A stretch of 52,387 nucleotides of DNA from JALZDI01 sp035557095 (lineage in GTDB: Bacteria; Actinomycetota; Actinomycetes; Propionibacteriales; Nocardioidaceae). Where the stretch lies: the NCBI GenBank assembly GCA_035557095.1, contig DATMEB010000104.1:1-52387 (forward strand). Direction: 5' to 3'. The notes under the pieces were generated by a model. That model saw only the letters and a list, made by a program, of their open reading frames with translations, made no database searches and was not told where the DNA came from. Below are positions 24,728 to 33,450 of this stretch, piece by piece. Within the stretch, counting starts at the first letter, position 1; each line of letters begins with the position of its first letter. The position numbers and the translations under genes were made by a program.

Positions 24728-25444
24728 TCAGCCCTTCGCCTTGCGTCCGTTGCGGATCGTCCAGACCAGGGCGACCGCCGCGAGCACCAAGGCGGCTCCG
24801 GCGAGTCCACGCGCCATGGCGTCGTCGCTGTCGGCGGCTTCGCTCGAGGCCGGCGCCTGGGAGGTGGCAGCCGCCGGCGCGACCGTCTCGGTGCCGGCTG
24901 CCGATGCGAGCTCCAGCGTCGGCGCCGGGTTGTCGGGTTCGGCACCCCCCTCGGGCATCGGCTGGGTCCACCGCGCGACCTCACCGTCGGAGTAGGTCTG
25001 GATCGTCGGGAACGACATCGACTCGACGTCCTCGGGGAACGGGCCCACCGAGATCTCGAACTCGGCGAACTGCTCCGGCGGAAGAGCGGCATCCTTCTCG
25101 GCGGTCCAGGTGACCGTGGTGACGGCCTTGGTGAGCTCGACCCCGTCGGACTCGACCGGTTCGTCGAGCTTGACCGGGTCGGCCTCGACGGTCCAGCCAG
25201 GCATCGGCTTCGTGCTCACCGAGGAGAACGGAGTGTCGGTGGGGAGCCTGACCTCGAGCTTGGTCGTACTGGCGGAGTCGGACTCGTTCGGCACCCGGAA
25301 CACGAGCTTGCCGAAGCTGCCGGCTTCGGCATCGGGGGAGGAGACGGTGACGTGCGCGGCCGCCGGAAGCGCGGTGACCAGGATGAGGCCGGCGGCGCCG
25401 GCCAGGGCCGCGCTCAGGCGGCGGGAGAAGACGAGCTTTCGCAT
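24728..25444 (-). CDS. YcnI/DUF1775 copper-binding exported protein
   Basis: A 238-residue protein with a signal peptide (LAGAAGLILVTALPAAA) cleaved so that HVTVSSPDAEAG becomes the mature N-terminus. The N-terminal His, with Asp/Trp contacts later in the domain, forms the mono-histidine copper site known in YcnI. PMPGWTV and SFPTIQTYSDGEVARW are typical of DUF1775. A C-terminal transmembrane helix (AGAALVLAAVALVWTI) follows a low-complexity linker. The ATG at 25444 has GAAGGG upstream. It belongs to the same unit as copC and copD, a frequent actinobacterial grouping. Confidence 0.92.
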   Translation of the reverse strand: MRKLVFSRRLSAALAGAAGLILVTALPAAAHVTVSSPDAEAGSFGKLVFRVPNESDSASTTKLEVRLPTDTPFSSVSTKPMPGWTVEADPVKLDEPVESDGVELTKAVTTVTWTAEKDAALPPEQFAEFEISVGPFPEDVESMSFPTIQTYSDGEVARWTQPMPEGGAEPDNPAPTLELASAAGTETVAPAAATSQAPASSEAADSDDAMARGLAGAALVLAAVALVWTIRNGRKAKG

Positions 25445-25541
25445 GATGAGCCCTTCGAGGGGAGCGACGTGAGGTGAGCAGAGCCAGGACGCGCGTGGCC
25501 GGGCGTGGCCGGCGCAGGCGTCTCGGGTCGGGGTCACTCGC

Positions 25542-26198
25542 TCAGCGGGGTGGGCCGCGCTGCCACCACGCGTCCTCGGGCATGCACGAGCGCGGGGTGT
25601 CCGTCACCGGCACCGGCACCGGCTGCGGGCGCACCACGCACACCGTGAGCGCGGCGCCGAGCAGCCGGACCGCGCGCAGGCCGAGGGCCTCCAGGACCCC
25701 GCACAGCCAGCGCTCACCCTGGCGCAGCAGCAGCGCGGTGGCCAGGGCGGCCGCAACGTGCCCCGTCAGCATCTCGAGGTCGTCCAGCAGCAGTGTTGCC
25801 GTCGGCTCGGGGACATGTCCTGCGTGGCCGTGCCCGGCGTGCGGCGGCGGAGCCTGCACGAGGAACAGCAGGTGCAGACCTGCCTGGCTGACCAGCAGCA
25901 GCGCCAGCAGCCGGGGCAGCGTCCACTGCAGCCGGCTGAGCGCGACGCTGGCGGCGCCGATCGCCACGGTTGCGGCCGTGACGACGGGCCAGGACGGTGG
26001 CTGGCCGTCGGCCAGGCCGTGCCCGCCGACCGCCAGGGTCGTCGCGGTCGCGCCGACGACACCGCCGCGCAGTAGCCGCCAGGCACCGACGGTGCCGGCC
26101 GGGGATGGGCCGTGCATGACAGCAGTACGACGCCGGGGCCGCCGTGGATGGCGCCACGGGGCGGCTGATAGCGACCTCGCCGCCAACGCAGCACTCAT
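25542..26198 (-). CDS. Histidine-rich membrane protein of the copper cluster
   Basis: A 218-residue protein with about five hydrophobic helices and a central loop HAGHGHAGH between the third and fourth, suited to binding metal. The N-terminus (to about residue 28) is Arg-rich. The C-terminal tail contains two cysteines. I do not recognise a named family; its place upstream of ycnI, copC and copD suggests a copper-related membrane function. The ATG at 26198 has GGAGGAG directly upstream and a TAGGCT -10 box 24 bp before it; the in-frame ATG at 26117 has no ribosome site, so the longer form is preferred, with reservations. Confidence 0.65.
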   Translation of the reverse strand: MSAALAARSLSAAPWRHPRRPRRRTAVMHGPSPAGTVGAWRLLRGGVVGATATTLAVGGHGLADGQPPSWPVVTAATVAIGAASVALSRLQWTLPRLLALLLVSQAGLHLLFLVQAPPPHAGHGHAGHVPEPTATLLLDDLEMLTGHVAAALATALLLRQGERWLCGVLEALGLRAVRLLGAALTVCVVRPQPVPVPVTDTPRSCMPEDAWWQRGPPR

Positions 26199-26222
26199 GC
26201 TCCTCCACCCCTGCACACCGTA

Positions 26223-26228
26223 AGCCTA
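26223..26228 (-). promoter_or_regulatory. Candidate -10 box for the copper cluster
   Basis: On the minus strand TAGGCT lies about 24 bp upstream of the ATG at 26198. No separate promoter-like box is evident before ycnI, whose start is 97 bp beyond this first gene's stop. I see no CsoR-type operator. Confidence 0.4.
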
Positions 26229-26307
26229 GAAGGGGCGGGCTGATCCGTCTCTGCCCAGCACGCGCAAAATGCCCGACTCGCAGGAACTTTGCTGGAACGA
26301 TTGGCGC

Positions 26308-27477
26308 GTGGATCTCTCCGGGCTCGAGACGCTGCTACTGGTCTGCGGCGTCGCCGCCGCGGCTCCGATCATCGCCTCCGTGCTTCCCGGCCCCCGCATC
26401 GCGCAGGTCGTGCTGCTGATCATCGGCGGTGCACTGATCGGCCCGGAGGTCCTCGGTCTCGAAGCCTCGATCCAGGTCGAGCTGATCAGCAACGTGGGCG
26501 TCGGCTTCCTGTTCCTGATGGCGGGGTACGAGCTCGACCCCAAGCTCTTCCGCGAGCGCGAGGGCCGGATGGCGATCTACGCCTGGCTCTGTTCGGTCGT
26601 GATCGCGATGGTGGTGGTCGCGTTGCTGGAGCAGGCCGGGCTCGTGCGCGACTTCCTGCCGATCGCGATCGCGCTGACCACGACGGCACTGGGAACACTG
26701 CTGCCGATCCTGCACGACAACGACATGCTCGGCGGTGTCTTCGGCCGGTACGTCATGGCCACCGGTGCCGTGGGCGAGCTGTTCCCGATCATGGCGATCG
26801 CGCTGTTCCTCAGCGCCAACAGCCAGTTCGTCGCGATCATCGCGCTGGCTTCGATCGGCATACTCGCCTCGGTGCTGATGCTGCTGTCGCGCGGCATCCG
26901 CGGTCGCGCCCTCGAGCGCATCGTGCTCGAAGGGGCGGACACCACGGCGCAGAGCACGGTGCGTTGGACCATCGTGCTCCTGCTGGCCCTGTTGGTCACC
27001 ACCGGTGAGTTCGGCATCGACGCCGTACTCGGTGCGTTCATCGCCGGTGCGGTGCTGCGCCGCTGGGCCGGTGAGGGCGCGGGTGCGATCGGCAGCAAGC
27101 TCGACGCGATCGGCTACGGCTTCTTCATCCCGGTGTTCTTCGTGTTCTCCGGCATGACCCTGCACCTCCAGTCGATCATGGAGGCGCCGGGCCGGCTGGT
27201 CGCCTGCGTCGTACTGCTGCTGCTGGTACGTGCGGTGCCGGTGCTGCTGGTGCACCGCCGTGCGCTCGACGTGAGCTCGCGGTTCCAGCTCGCGCTGTGC
27301 AGCGCGACCACGCTGCCGCTACTGGTGGCGCTGGCCGAGATCGGCCGTCGCAACGGCACCATGCTCCCGGAGAACGCCGCTGCCCTCGTAGGCGGTGGCG
27401 TGCTGTCGGTGCTGATCTTCCCCACGATCGCGGTGGCGCTGCGCCGTCGTGCCCTCGCCCGGGAGGCTGCGAGCTGA
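26308..27477 (+). CDS. Kef-type cation:proton antiporter (CPA2)
   Basis: A 389-residue membrane protein with 11 to 13 hydrophobic helices. It carries the CPA2 features: VVLLIIGGALIGPEVLGL, GVGFLFLMAGYELDP near the N-terminal third, and FGIDAVLGAFIAGAVLRRW around the fourth quarter. No RCK/TrkA-N domain follows, so the regulatory part is missing or separate. GTG 26308 gives the family-like N-terminus VDLSGLETLLLVCG; an ATG 39 nt upstream is possible and neither has a good ribosome site. The last 159 bp overlap the convergent gene. Confidence 0.85.
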   Translation: MDLSGLETLLLVCGVAAAAPIIASVLPGPRIAQVVLLIIGGALIGPEVLGLEASIQVELISNVGVGFLFLMAGYELDPKLFREREGRMAIYAWLCSVVIAMVVVALLEQAGLVRDFLPIAIALTTTALGTLLPILHDNDMLGGVFGRYVMATGAVGELFPIMAIALFLSANSQFVAIIALASIGILASVLMLLSRGIRGRALERIVLEGADTTAQSTVRWTIVLLLALLVTTGEFGIDAVLGAFIAGAVLRRWAGEGAGAIGSKLDAIGYGFFIPVFFVFSGMTLHLQSIMEAPGRLVACVVLLLLVRAVPVLLVHRRALDVSSRFQLALCSATTLPLLVALAEIGRRNGTMLPENAAALVGGGVLSVLIFPTIAVALRRRALAREAAS

Positions 27478-28470
27478 GCCCGCCGCCTGCATCTCGACGA
27501 CCACCAGCGTGCCGACCACAGCGATCAGCATCCCGGCCAGCACCTGCACGAACTCCGTGGCGGTCAGCAGGTTGGCCTCGAACGTGTCGGCGGACAGCGC
27601 GGTCCCGCCCAGCAGGTTGACCATGCTCCACAGGCCCCACGCCAGCATCGCTCCCGAGCCCGTCCACACCACCACGAGCGGCACCCACAACGGAGTGCGA
27701 CCAGCCCAGCGCAGCACCATCACCAGCAGACCGGCGGCGGCGCCGAACGCTGCCACCCCGAAAACGCCGTGCGCCCACATGTCGTCGAACGAGCTCTGCG
27801 CGGCGTACCCGTCGGGCAGGCCGAAACCGGCGCCCGAGGCCCACAGCAGCCGGAACAGCGCGACGAACGCCACCATGCCCGCCGCCACGACGGCGCCGAG
27901 CACCTGGACCGGATGCGTCACGCCGGGCAAGCGGTCGCCGACCCGCCGGGTGAACAGCGCGGACCAGCGGGCGCGGGCGTAGAGCACGAACGCGACGCTG
28001 AGCCCGATCGCCTGCCCGGTGAACCCGCCGTAGACCATCGGGCGCACCCACGACTCCAGGACGTCGGTAGCCGTACCCGCGGCCGGCGAGGTCAGCAGCA
28101 TCGTCACCCAGCTCACCGGCATCGTGAGCGCGACCGGCACCAGCAGGCCGGTGCCGACCCACAGCGGCAGCGCGACCATGGCCGCCGGTGCGCGCAGGCC
28201 CCAGCTGTGCGTGAACGCCAGCACGATCACCACCGCGACCAGATCCATGCCGAACGTGACCGCGTTGAGCGCGAGCACCGACGGGTCGTGTGCGAAGTCG
28301 GCGTCGAGCAGACCCACCGTGCTGCCGCTGAGCCACAGCGTCTTGAGGACGAGGTACGGCAGCATGGTCGCGATCGTGAGGTAGCCGACGACGAGGCGGG
28401 CGGTGCCGCGACGAGCCGGCGTCTGCGTGCCGGTCGCGGTCGCTGCCTGGATGGTGTTCGTGGTCTCCAT
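27319..28470 (-). CDS. Multispanning membrane protein, function unknown
   Basis: A 383-residue protein with about eight membrane helices between residues 25 and 325 (for example VVGYLTIATMLPYLVLKTLW and MLIAVVGTLVVVEM). The family is not recognised. It starts at ATG 28470, just across a 108-bp gap from the divergent two-component genes, which suggests it is their target. Its last about 55 residues (rich in His, Arg, Gln and Asp) are read entirely from the antisense strand of the antiporter gene, with no in-frame stop before 27319, so that tail may be unselected read-through. Confidence 0.75.
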   Translation of the reverse strand: METTNTIQAATATGTQTPARRGTARLVVGYLTIATMLPYLVLKTLWLSGSTVGLLDADFAHDPSVLALNAVTFGMDLVAVVIVLAFTHSWGLRAPAAMVALPLWVGTGLLVPVALTMPVSWVTMLLTSPAAGTATDVLESWVRPMVYGGFTGQAIGLSVAFVLYARARWSALFTRRVGDRLPGVTHPVQVLGAVVAAGMVAFVALFRLLWASGAGFGLPDGYAAQSSFDDMWAHGVFGVAAFGAAAGLLVMVLRWAGRTPLWVPLVVVWTGSGAMLAWGLWSMVNLLGGTALSADTFEANLLTATEFVQVLAGMLIAVVGTLVVVEMQAAGSARSLPGEGTTAQRHRDRGEDQHRQHATAYEGSGVLREHGAVATADLGQRHQ

Positions 28471-28578
28471 GCCTCGACTGTCTCCGCTGTCGACGGACGG
28501 CCCATCCCCAGCGAGGGCGGTTCGTGTCCCTCGTGTGGGGGAGTGCGCGCCCTGACCGGTTCTGCGTACCTTGTGGCT

Positions 28579-29832
28579 GTGCGGGTTCTTGTGGGGCGGT
28601 GGATCTTCTTCGTGCTCGGTGGAGCACTGTTCACGCCGTACGCGATCTTCGCGATGATCGTGGTCCCGCTCGCGGTGCCGTCGCTGGCCTCGGTCGACAG
28701 CGTCACGCTGTTCGTGGGCGCGCTGCTGCTGGTGGCCGCGACGATCGTGGTCACGTCTCGGGTGCCGCTCGTCCGCACGATCGAGGCGAGTGCGGTGCCC
28801 TCCCTGCTGGCCGGGCCCGCGACCGGGCTGGTGCTCCCGCCCGGGCACTCCACCACGGCCCGGCGCCGGCAGGCCGCCTGGTTCGTGCTGCACCTGTTCG
28901 TCGGCGCCGCGGTCTCGCTGGCCTCCGTGGTGGGACCCCCGCTGTCGCTGCGCCTGCTGCTGACGCCGTGGTTCGGGGCTCCGAGCGTCTGGCCCGGCGT
29001 CCCAGCGGCCGACATCGCGCCCGGATGGGCGGTCGTGCTCGGCCCGGTGCTGCTCGCCGGCCTGGTCGCGGTGACCGCCGGACTGGGGTGGGCGGCGGCG
29101 TGGCTCGCTCCCCGGCTGCTCGGACCCGACCAGGCCGACCGGCTCGCTGCCCTCGAGCAGCGAACGGCGGAGCTGACCGAGCGCAACCGGCTGGCCCGGG
29201 AGCTGCACGACTCGATCGGACATGCCCTGTCCGTGACCACGCTGCAGGCGATGGCCGCGCGCAAGGTGCTCGACCGGGACCCGCGGTTCGCCGCGGAGGC
29301 GCTGGCCGCCATCGAGCAGACCGGCCGTGCCGCGGCTGCCGACCTCGACGACTTCCTCGGACTGCTTCGCGACGAGGCCAGCGCGCGAGCTCCGCAGCCG
29401 ACTCTGGCCGACGTCGAGGCGCTGGTCGCCTCGCACCGGGAGGCGGGGCTGCCGGTCGACCTCGAGGTCAGCGGCGACGTCGCGTCGGTCGCCGCCGTCG
29501 TCTCCCGCGAGGTTTACCGGATCGTGCAGGAGGGTCTGACCAACGTGCAGCGGCACGCGGGAGCGGTGCCGACGCGGGTCTGGCTGGTCGCGACCCCGGA
29601 CCTGTTGCAGGTGGAGGTGTCGAACGCCGCGCCGGGCGCCGGACGGCTCACCGTGGCCGACGGCGCGCTCCCCGCGCGACGCGCTCGCGTGGGCAGCCCG
29701 GGCCGCGGGGGCCGGGGACTGGAGGGCATCCGTGAGCGGGTTCGGCTGCTCGGCGGCCGGTTCAGCGCCGGTGCGGAGAGCGACTGCTGGATGCTGCGGG
29801 TGAGCGTTCCGACCGGAGGGGGTCGGCGTTGA
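28579..29832 (+). CDS. Sensor histidine kinase, NarL/HisKA_3 type
   Basis: A 417-residue membrane sensor. Four or five hydrophobic helices occupy the first 180 residues. The dimerisation/phosphoacceptor box follows: RNRLARELHDSIGHALSV (His about 213), and the HATPase_c domain has VYRIVQEGLTNVQRHAGA as N-box and GRGGRGLEGIRERVRLLGG as the G-box. The kinase core ends at the stop overlapping the next gene. Start is GTG 28579; TACCTT ends 6 nt upstream, so the message may be leaderless (GTG 28573 is an alternative). Confidence 0.9.
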   Translation: MRVLVGRWIFFVLGGALFTPYAIFAMIVVPLAVPSLASVDSVTLFVGALLLVAATIVVTSRVPLVRTIEASAVPSLLAGPATGLVLPPGHSTTARRRQAAWFVLHLFVGAAVSLASVVGPPLSLRLLLTPWFGAPSVWPGVPAADIAPGWAVVLGPVLLAGLVAVTAGLGWAAAWLAPRLLGPDQADRLAALEQRTAELTERNRLARELHDSIGHALSVTTLQAMAARKVLDRDPRFAAEALAAIEQTGRAAAADLDDFLGLLRDEASARAPQPTLADVEALVASHREAGLPVDLEVSGDVASVAAVVSREVYRIVQEGLTNVQRHAGAVPTRVWLVATPDLLQVEVSNAAPGAGRLTVADGALPARRARVGSPGRGGRGLEGIRERVRLLGGRFSAGAESDCWMLRVSVPTGGGRR

Positions 29833-30470
29833 CGGTCGAGGTGCTGCTGGTCGACGACGAGCCGCTGGTGCGCAGCGGCCTGCGTGCCGTGCTCGGCAGC
29901 GAGCCGGACATGACGGTGGTCGGTGAGGTCGGGGACGGTGCCGACGTGCCCGACGCCGTGTCGCGCCTTCGGCCCGACGTCGTGCTCATGGACGTGCGCA
30001 TGCCGTTGATCGACGGCATCGCCGCGACGCGGACGCTGGTGTCCTCCGCCGAGCCGCCGAAGGTGCTGGTGGTGACGACCTTCGAGAACGACGAGTACGT
30101 CTACGAGGCGCTGCGCGCCGGCGCCAGCGGGTTCCTGCTGAAGCGCTCGCCGCCGGAGGAGATCGTGCAGGGTGTACGCACGGTCGTGCGGGGCGAGTCG
30201 CTGCTCTTCCCGGCGTCGATCCGCAGCCTGGTCCGCAGCTACGGCACCACCCGGCAAGACGACCGCGTGGCGCGCCTCACCGAACGCGAGCAGGAGGTCC
30301 TGCGGCTGATGGCGGGCGGCCTCTCCAACGCCGAGGCGGCCGCGGCCCTGTACCTCGGCGTCGAGACCGTCAAGACCCACGTCGGGAGCGTGCTGGCCAA
30401 GCTGGGCGCCCGTGACCGTACCCAGGCCGTGATCGTCGCCTACGAGTCGGGGTTCGTCAGCCCGGGGTGA
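29829..30470 (+). CDS. NarL/FixJ-family response regulator
   Basis: A 213-residue regulator with a receiver domain (VEVLLVDDEPLVRSGL; phosphoacceptor Asp about 54 in DVVLMDVRMP; Lys in GFLLKRSPPEE) and a C-terminal LuxR helix-turn-helix (LTEREQEVLRLMAGGLSNAEAAAALYL, then VKTHVGSVLAKLGARDRTQAV). The TTG start at 29829 overlaps the kinase stop by 4 nt, so the pair is co-translated. The likely target is the divergent membrane-protein gene ending at 27319. Confidence 0.95.
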   Translation: MTVEVLLVDDEPLVRSGLRAVLGSEPDMTVVGEVGDGADVPDAVSRLRPDVVLMDVRMPLIDGIAATRTLVSSAEPPKVLVVTTFENDEYVYEALRAGASGFLLKRSPPEEIVQGVRTVVRGESLLFPASIRSLVRSYGTTRQDDRVARLTEREQEVLRLMAGGLSNAEAAAALYLGVETVKTHVGSVLAKLGARDRTQAVIVAYESGFVSPG

Positions 30471-30522
30471 CCGCCGAGGCCGCCGGGCACCGTGCCGGCA
30501 ACGCGGCAGCCTGGCGTTTTGC

Positions 30523-31299
30523 ATGGTCGTGACGCCGCCGAGGGACCGTGCAGTCGTGAGAGCGCGCGCCCCAGGGCCGGCTCGTACGCGTCGCGGACGG
30601 GTCCCCTGGACCTTCCTGGCCGTCCTCGCCGCCACCGTGTTGGCGACGCTCGGTCTGCTCGGCATGTCCTCCTCGGTCGGTGGCACTGCCTCGGCCGGTG
30701 ACGACGGCGGGACGCGCAGCACAGTCGTAGGCCTGCTCTCGCCATCCGCGACATCGGTCTCCCCGGCCGGCACACAGGGGCCGAACCCCGCCATGGGGGT
30801 CTCCGCTCCCGCGACGAGCCCCGACACGGAGCCGAACCCCGCGGGCGGCTCAGACCTCGACCCCTCGCCTGACGGGAAGGCGCTGGTCACGCTCGCCCTG
30901 CTCGTCCTCGTGCTCTTCGGCGTCGGCGGTGGCCGGCGCACCTCCGACGAGTCACTGTCCGGCGCCTATGCGGGTGGGGTCGAGCACGTCCCGAAGGCCG
31001 GCACCATGGGACAGCTCTGCCTGGATGCCCTTGCGCCGGCAGCCCCCGCTCCGTCCGTCGAGCCCGCGTGGTCTCGACCGGCGTCGAGGCGGGCTGGTGC
31101 CGATCAGATACTTCGACCGTGCGGCCCTCGTGCCGTGCGGTCTTCTCGCGCGTCCGCGCCCAGGTGGGCGACGAGGCCGGTGGACGCGCGACCACCTACG
31201 CCGACCGGGAGACCGCTTATGCAGGCGCCTCCCCAGATGACCTCCCCAGGGTGGTCTCCCGGTCGCGCCCACAGAGTGCCCAGCGGTCGACCTGCCTAG
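30523..31299 (+). CDS. Possible membrane protein, C-terminal third doubtful
   Basis: An open frame of 258 codons filling the 0.8-kb gap between response regulator and MerR genes. The first about 180 codons look coding: GC-rich third positions, one N-terminal hydrophobic helix (WTFLAVLAATVLATLGLLGM), a Ser/Thr/Pro linker and a second helix (ALVTLALLVLVLFGVGGG). After about base 31070 codon use breaks down (runs of CGA, AGG, ATA, CTT) and an imperfect dyad occurs, so the true gene may end earlier or be broken. Its stop shares the palindrome CTAG with the MerR gene stop. No homologue is recognised. Confidence 0.35.
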   Translation: MVVTPPRDRAVVRARAPGPARTRRGRVPWTFLAVLAATVLATLGLLGMSSSVGGTASAGDDGGTRSTVVGLLSPSATSVSPAGTQGPNPAMGVSAPATSPDTEPNPAGGSDLDPSPDGKALVTLALLVLVLFGVGGGRRTSDESLSGAYAGGVEHVPKAGTMGQLCLDALAPAAPAPSVEPAWSRPASRRAGADQILRPCGPRAVRSSRASAPRWATRPVDARPPTPTGRPLMQAPPQMTSPGWSPGRAHRVPSGRPA

Positions 31300-32027
31300 C
31301 GGTCGACGCCGAGCGACTGCCGGATGATCCGGTTGGCCGCGCGCTGGAACCCGGTGACGATGGCCTGGATCGTGAGCGGCCGCAGGCGTTCGACGGTGCG
31401 GGCGAGGTCCTCGGTCATCGAGCCCTGGTGGGCCTCGCGGTAGGGCTCCACGATCCGGTGCCGCAGGATCTCGCTGAGCTCCTCGGCGAGCTCGGAGGTC
31501 GCCCGGTCGATCGCGGCACCGGCCTCGCGCACGCTGTCCAGCGGAAGCGACATGTCCAGCAGCTGTGCGGCGACGTCGAGCGACGGCGTGGTGCGGTAGC
31601 GCCCGCGCCCGCTGGGCTCGATCGCACCGAGCGAGGTGAGCGCCTCGAGGGTCTTCGCGTCGAGCTTTCGGCCCAGCCGCTGCTGCAGCGTCTTGCGGTC
31701 GACCTCCTCGCCGGGGTCGGGGACCCACGGAGCCAGCAGCACGCGCTGGGCGGTGATCTCCTCGACCGACGCGTCCTCGCGCAGCCGCCTGAGGTAGCGC
31801 TCGATCGCGGTGAGGGCGTACCCGTGCGCCTGCAGCTCGCGGATCAGCTCCAGCCGGGCGCGGTGCTGGGGCCCGTAGTAGCCGACCCGACCCCGACGCA
31901 CCGGCGGCGGGACCAGTCCGAGGCTGGCGTAGTAGCGGGTGGTCCGCACGGTCAGCCCGACCGTGGCCGCGAGCTCGTCGATCGTCACCAGGTCGTCGGC
32001 TGCCTCGGTCTGAGACGCTGCTGTCAT
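31296..32027 (-). CDS. MerR-family transcriptional regulator
   Basis: A 243-residue regulator. The N-terminal MerR winged helix is clear (VTIDELAATVGLTVRTTRYYASLGLVPP, then RRGRVGYYG), followed by a dimerisation helix and a long helical effector domain; the usual CxC or CxnC metal motif is absent. The ATG at 32027 places the MerR domain near the N-terminus; a longer upstream frame is Arg-rich and not conserved-looking. It diverges from the beta-oxidation operon, so regulation by an acyl compound is my inference. Its end overlaps the doubtful plus-strand frame by 4 nt. Confidence 0.9.
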   Translation of the reverse strand: MTAASQTEAADDLVTIDELAATVGLTVRTTRYYASLGLVPPPVRRGRVGYYGPQHRARLELIRELQAHGYALTAIERYLRRLREDASVEEITAQRVLLAPWVPDPGEEVDRKTLQQRLGRKLDAKTLEALTSLGAIEPSGRGRYRTTPSLDVAAQLLDMSLPLDSVREAGAAIDRATSELAEELSEILRHRIVEPYREAHQGSMTEDLARTVERLRPLTIQAIVTGFQRAANRIIRQSLGVDR

Positions 32028-32089
32028 CGCTTCAACCCCTGTGCTGGGCCAGTCCGTGGGTGCGGAGCATGGTGGGTGTGTCCGGCACC

Positions 32090-32106
32090 ACAGTACCGTG
32101 ACAGTA
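32090..32106. promoter_or_regulatory. Direct repeat, possible MerR or promoter element
   Basis: ACAGTA occurs at 32090–32095 and again at 32101–32106, 11 bp apart (about one helical turn), in the 176-bp divergent gap between the MerR gene and the thiolase gene. This spacing suits a dimeric regulator, though direct rather than inverted. The core promoter of the thiolase operon is not certain. Confidence 0.35.
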
Positions 32107-32203
32107 GTTCTGGCACACTGGCCGTGACGGAGTGCCCGGTACGCCGGGGACCGCCTCCATCCGGCCCCTGCGCAGGGGTCCGCGCGGCAGAAAGGACGTC
32201 TCC

Positions 32204-33418
<1,215 letters not shown>

Positions 33419-33450
33419 GACCCCCACCTGACTACCCCGGAGACCACAGC

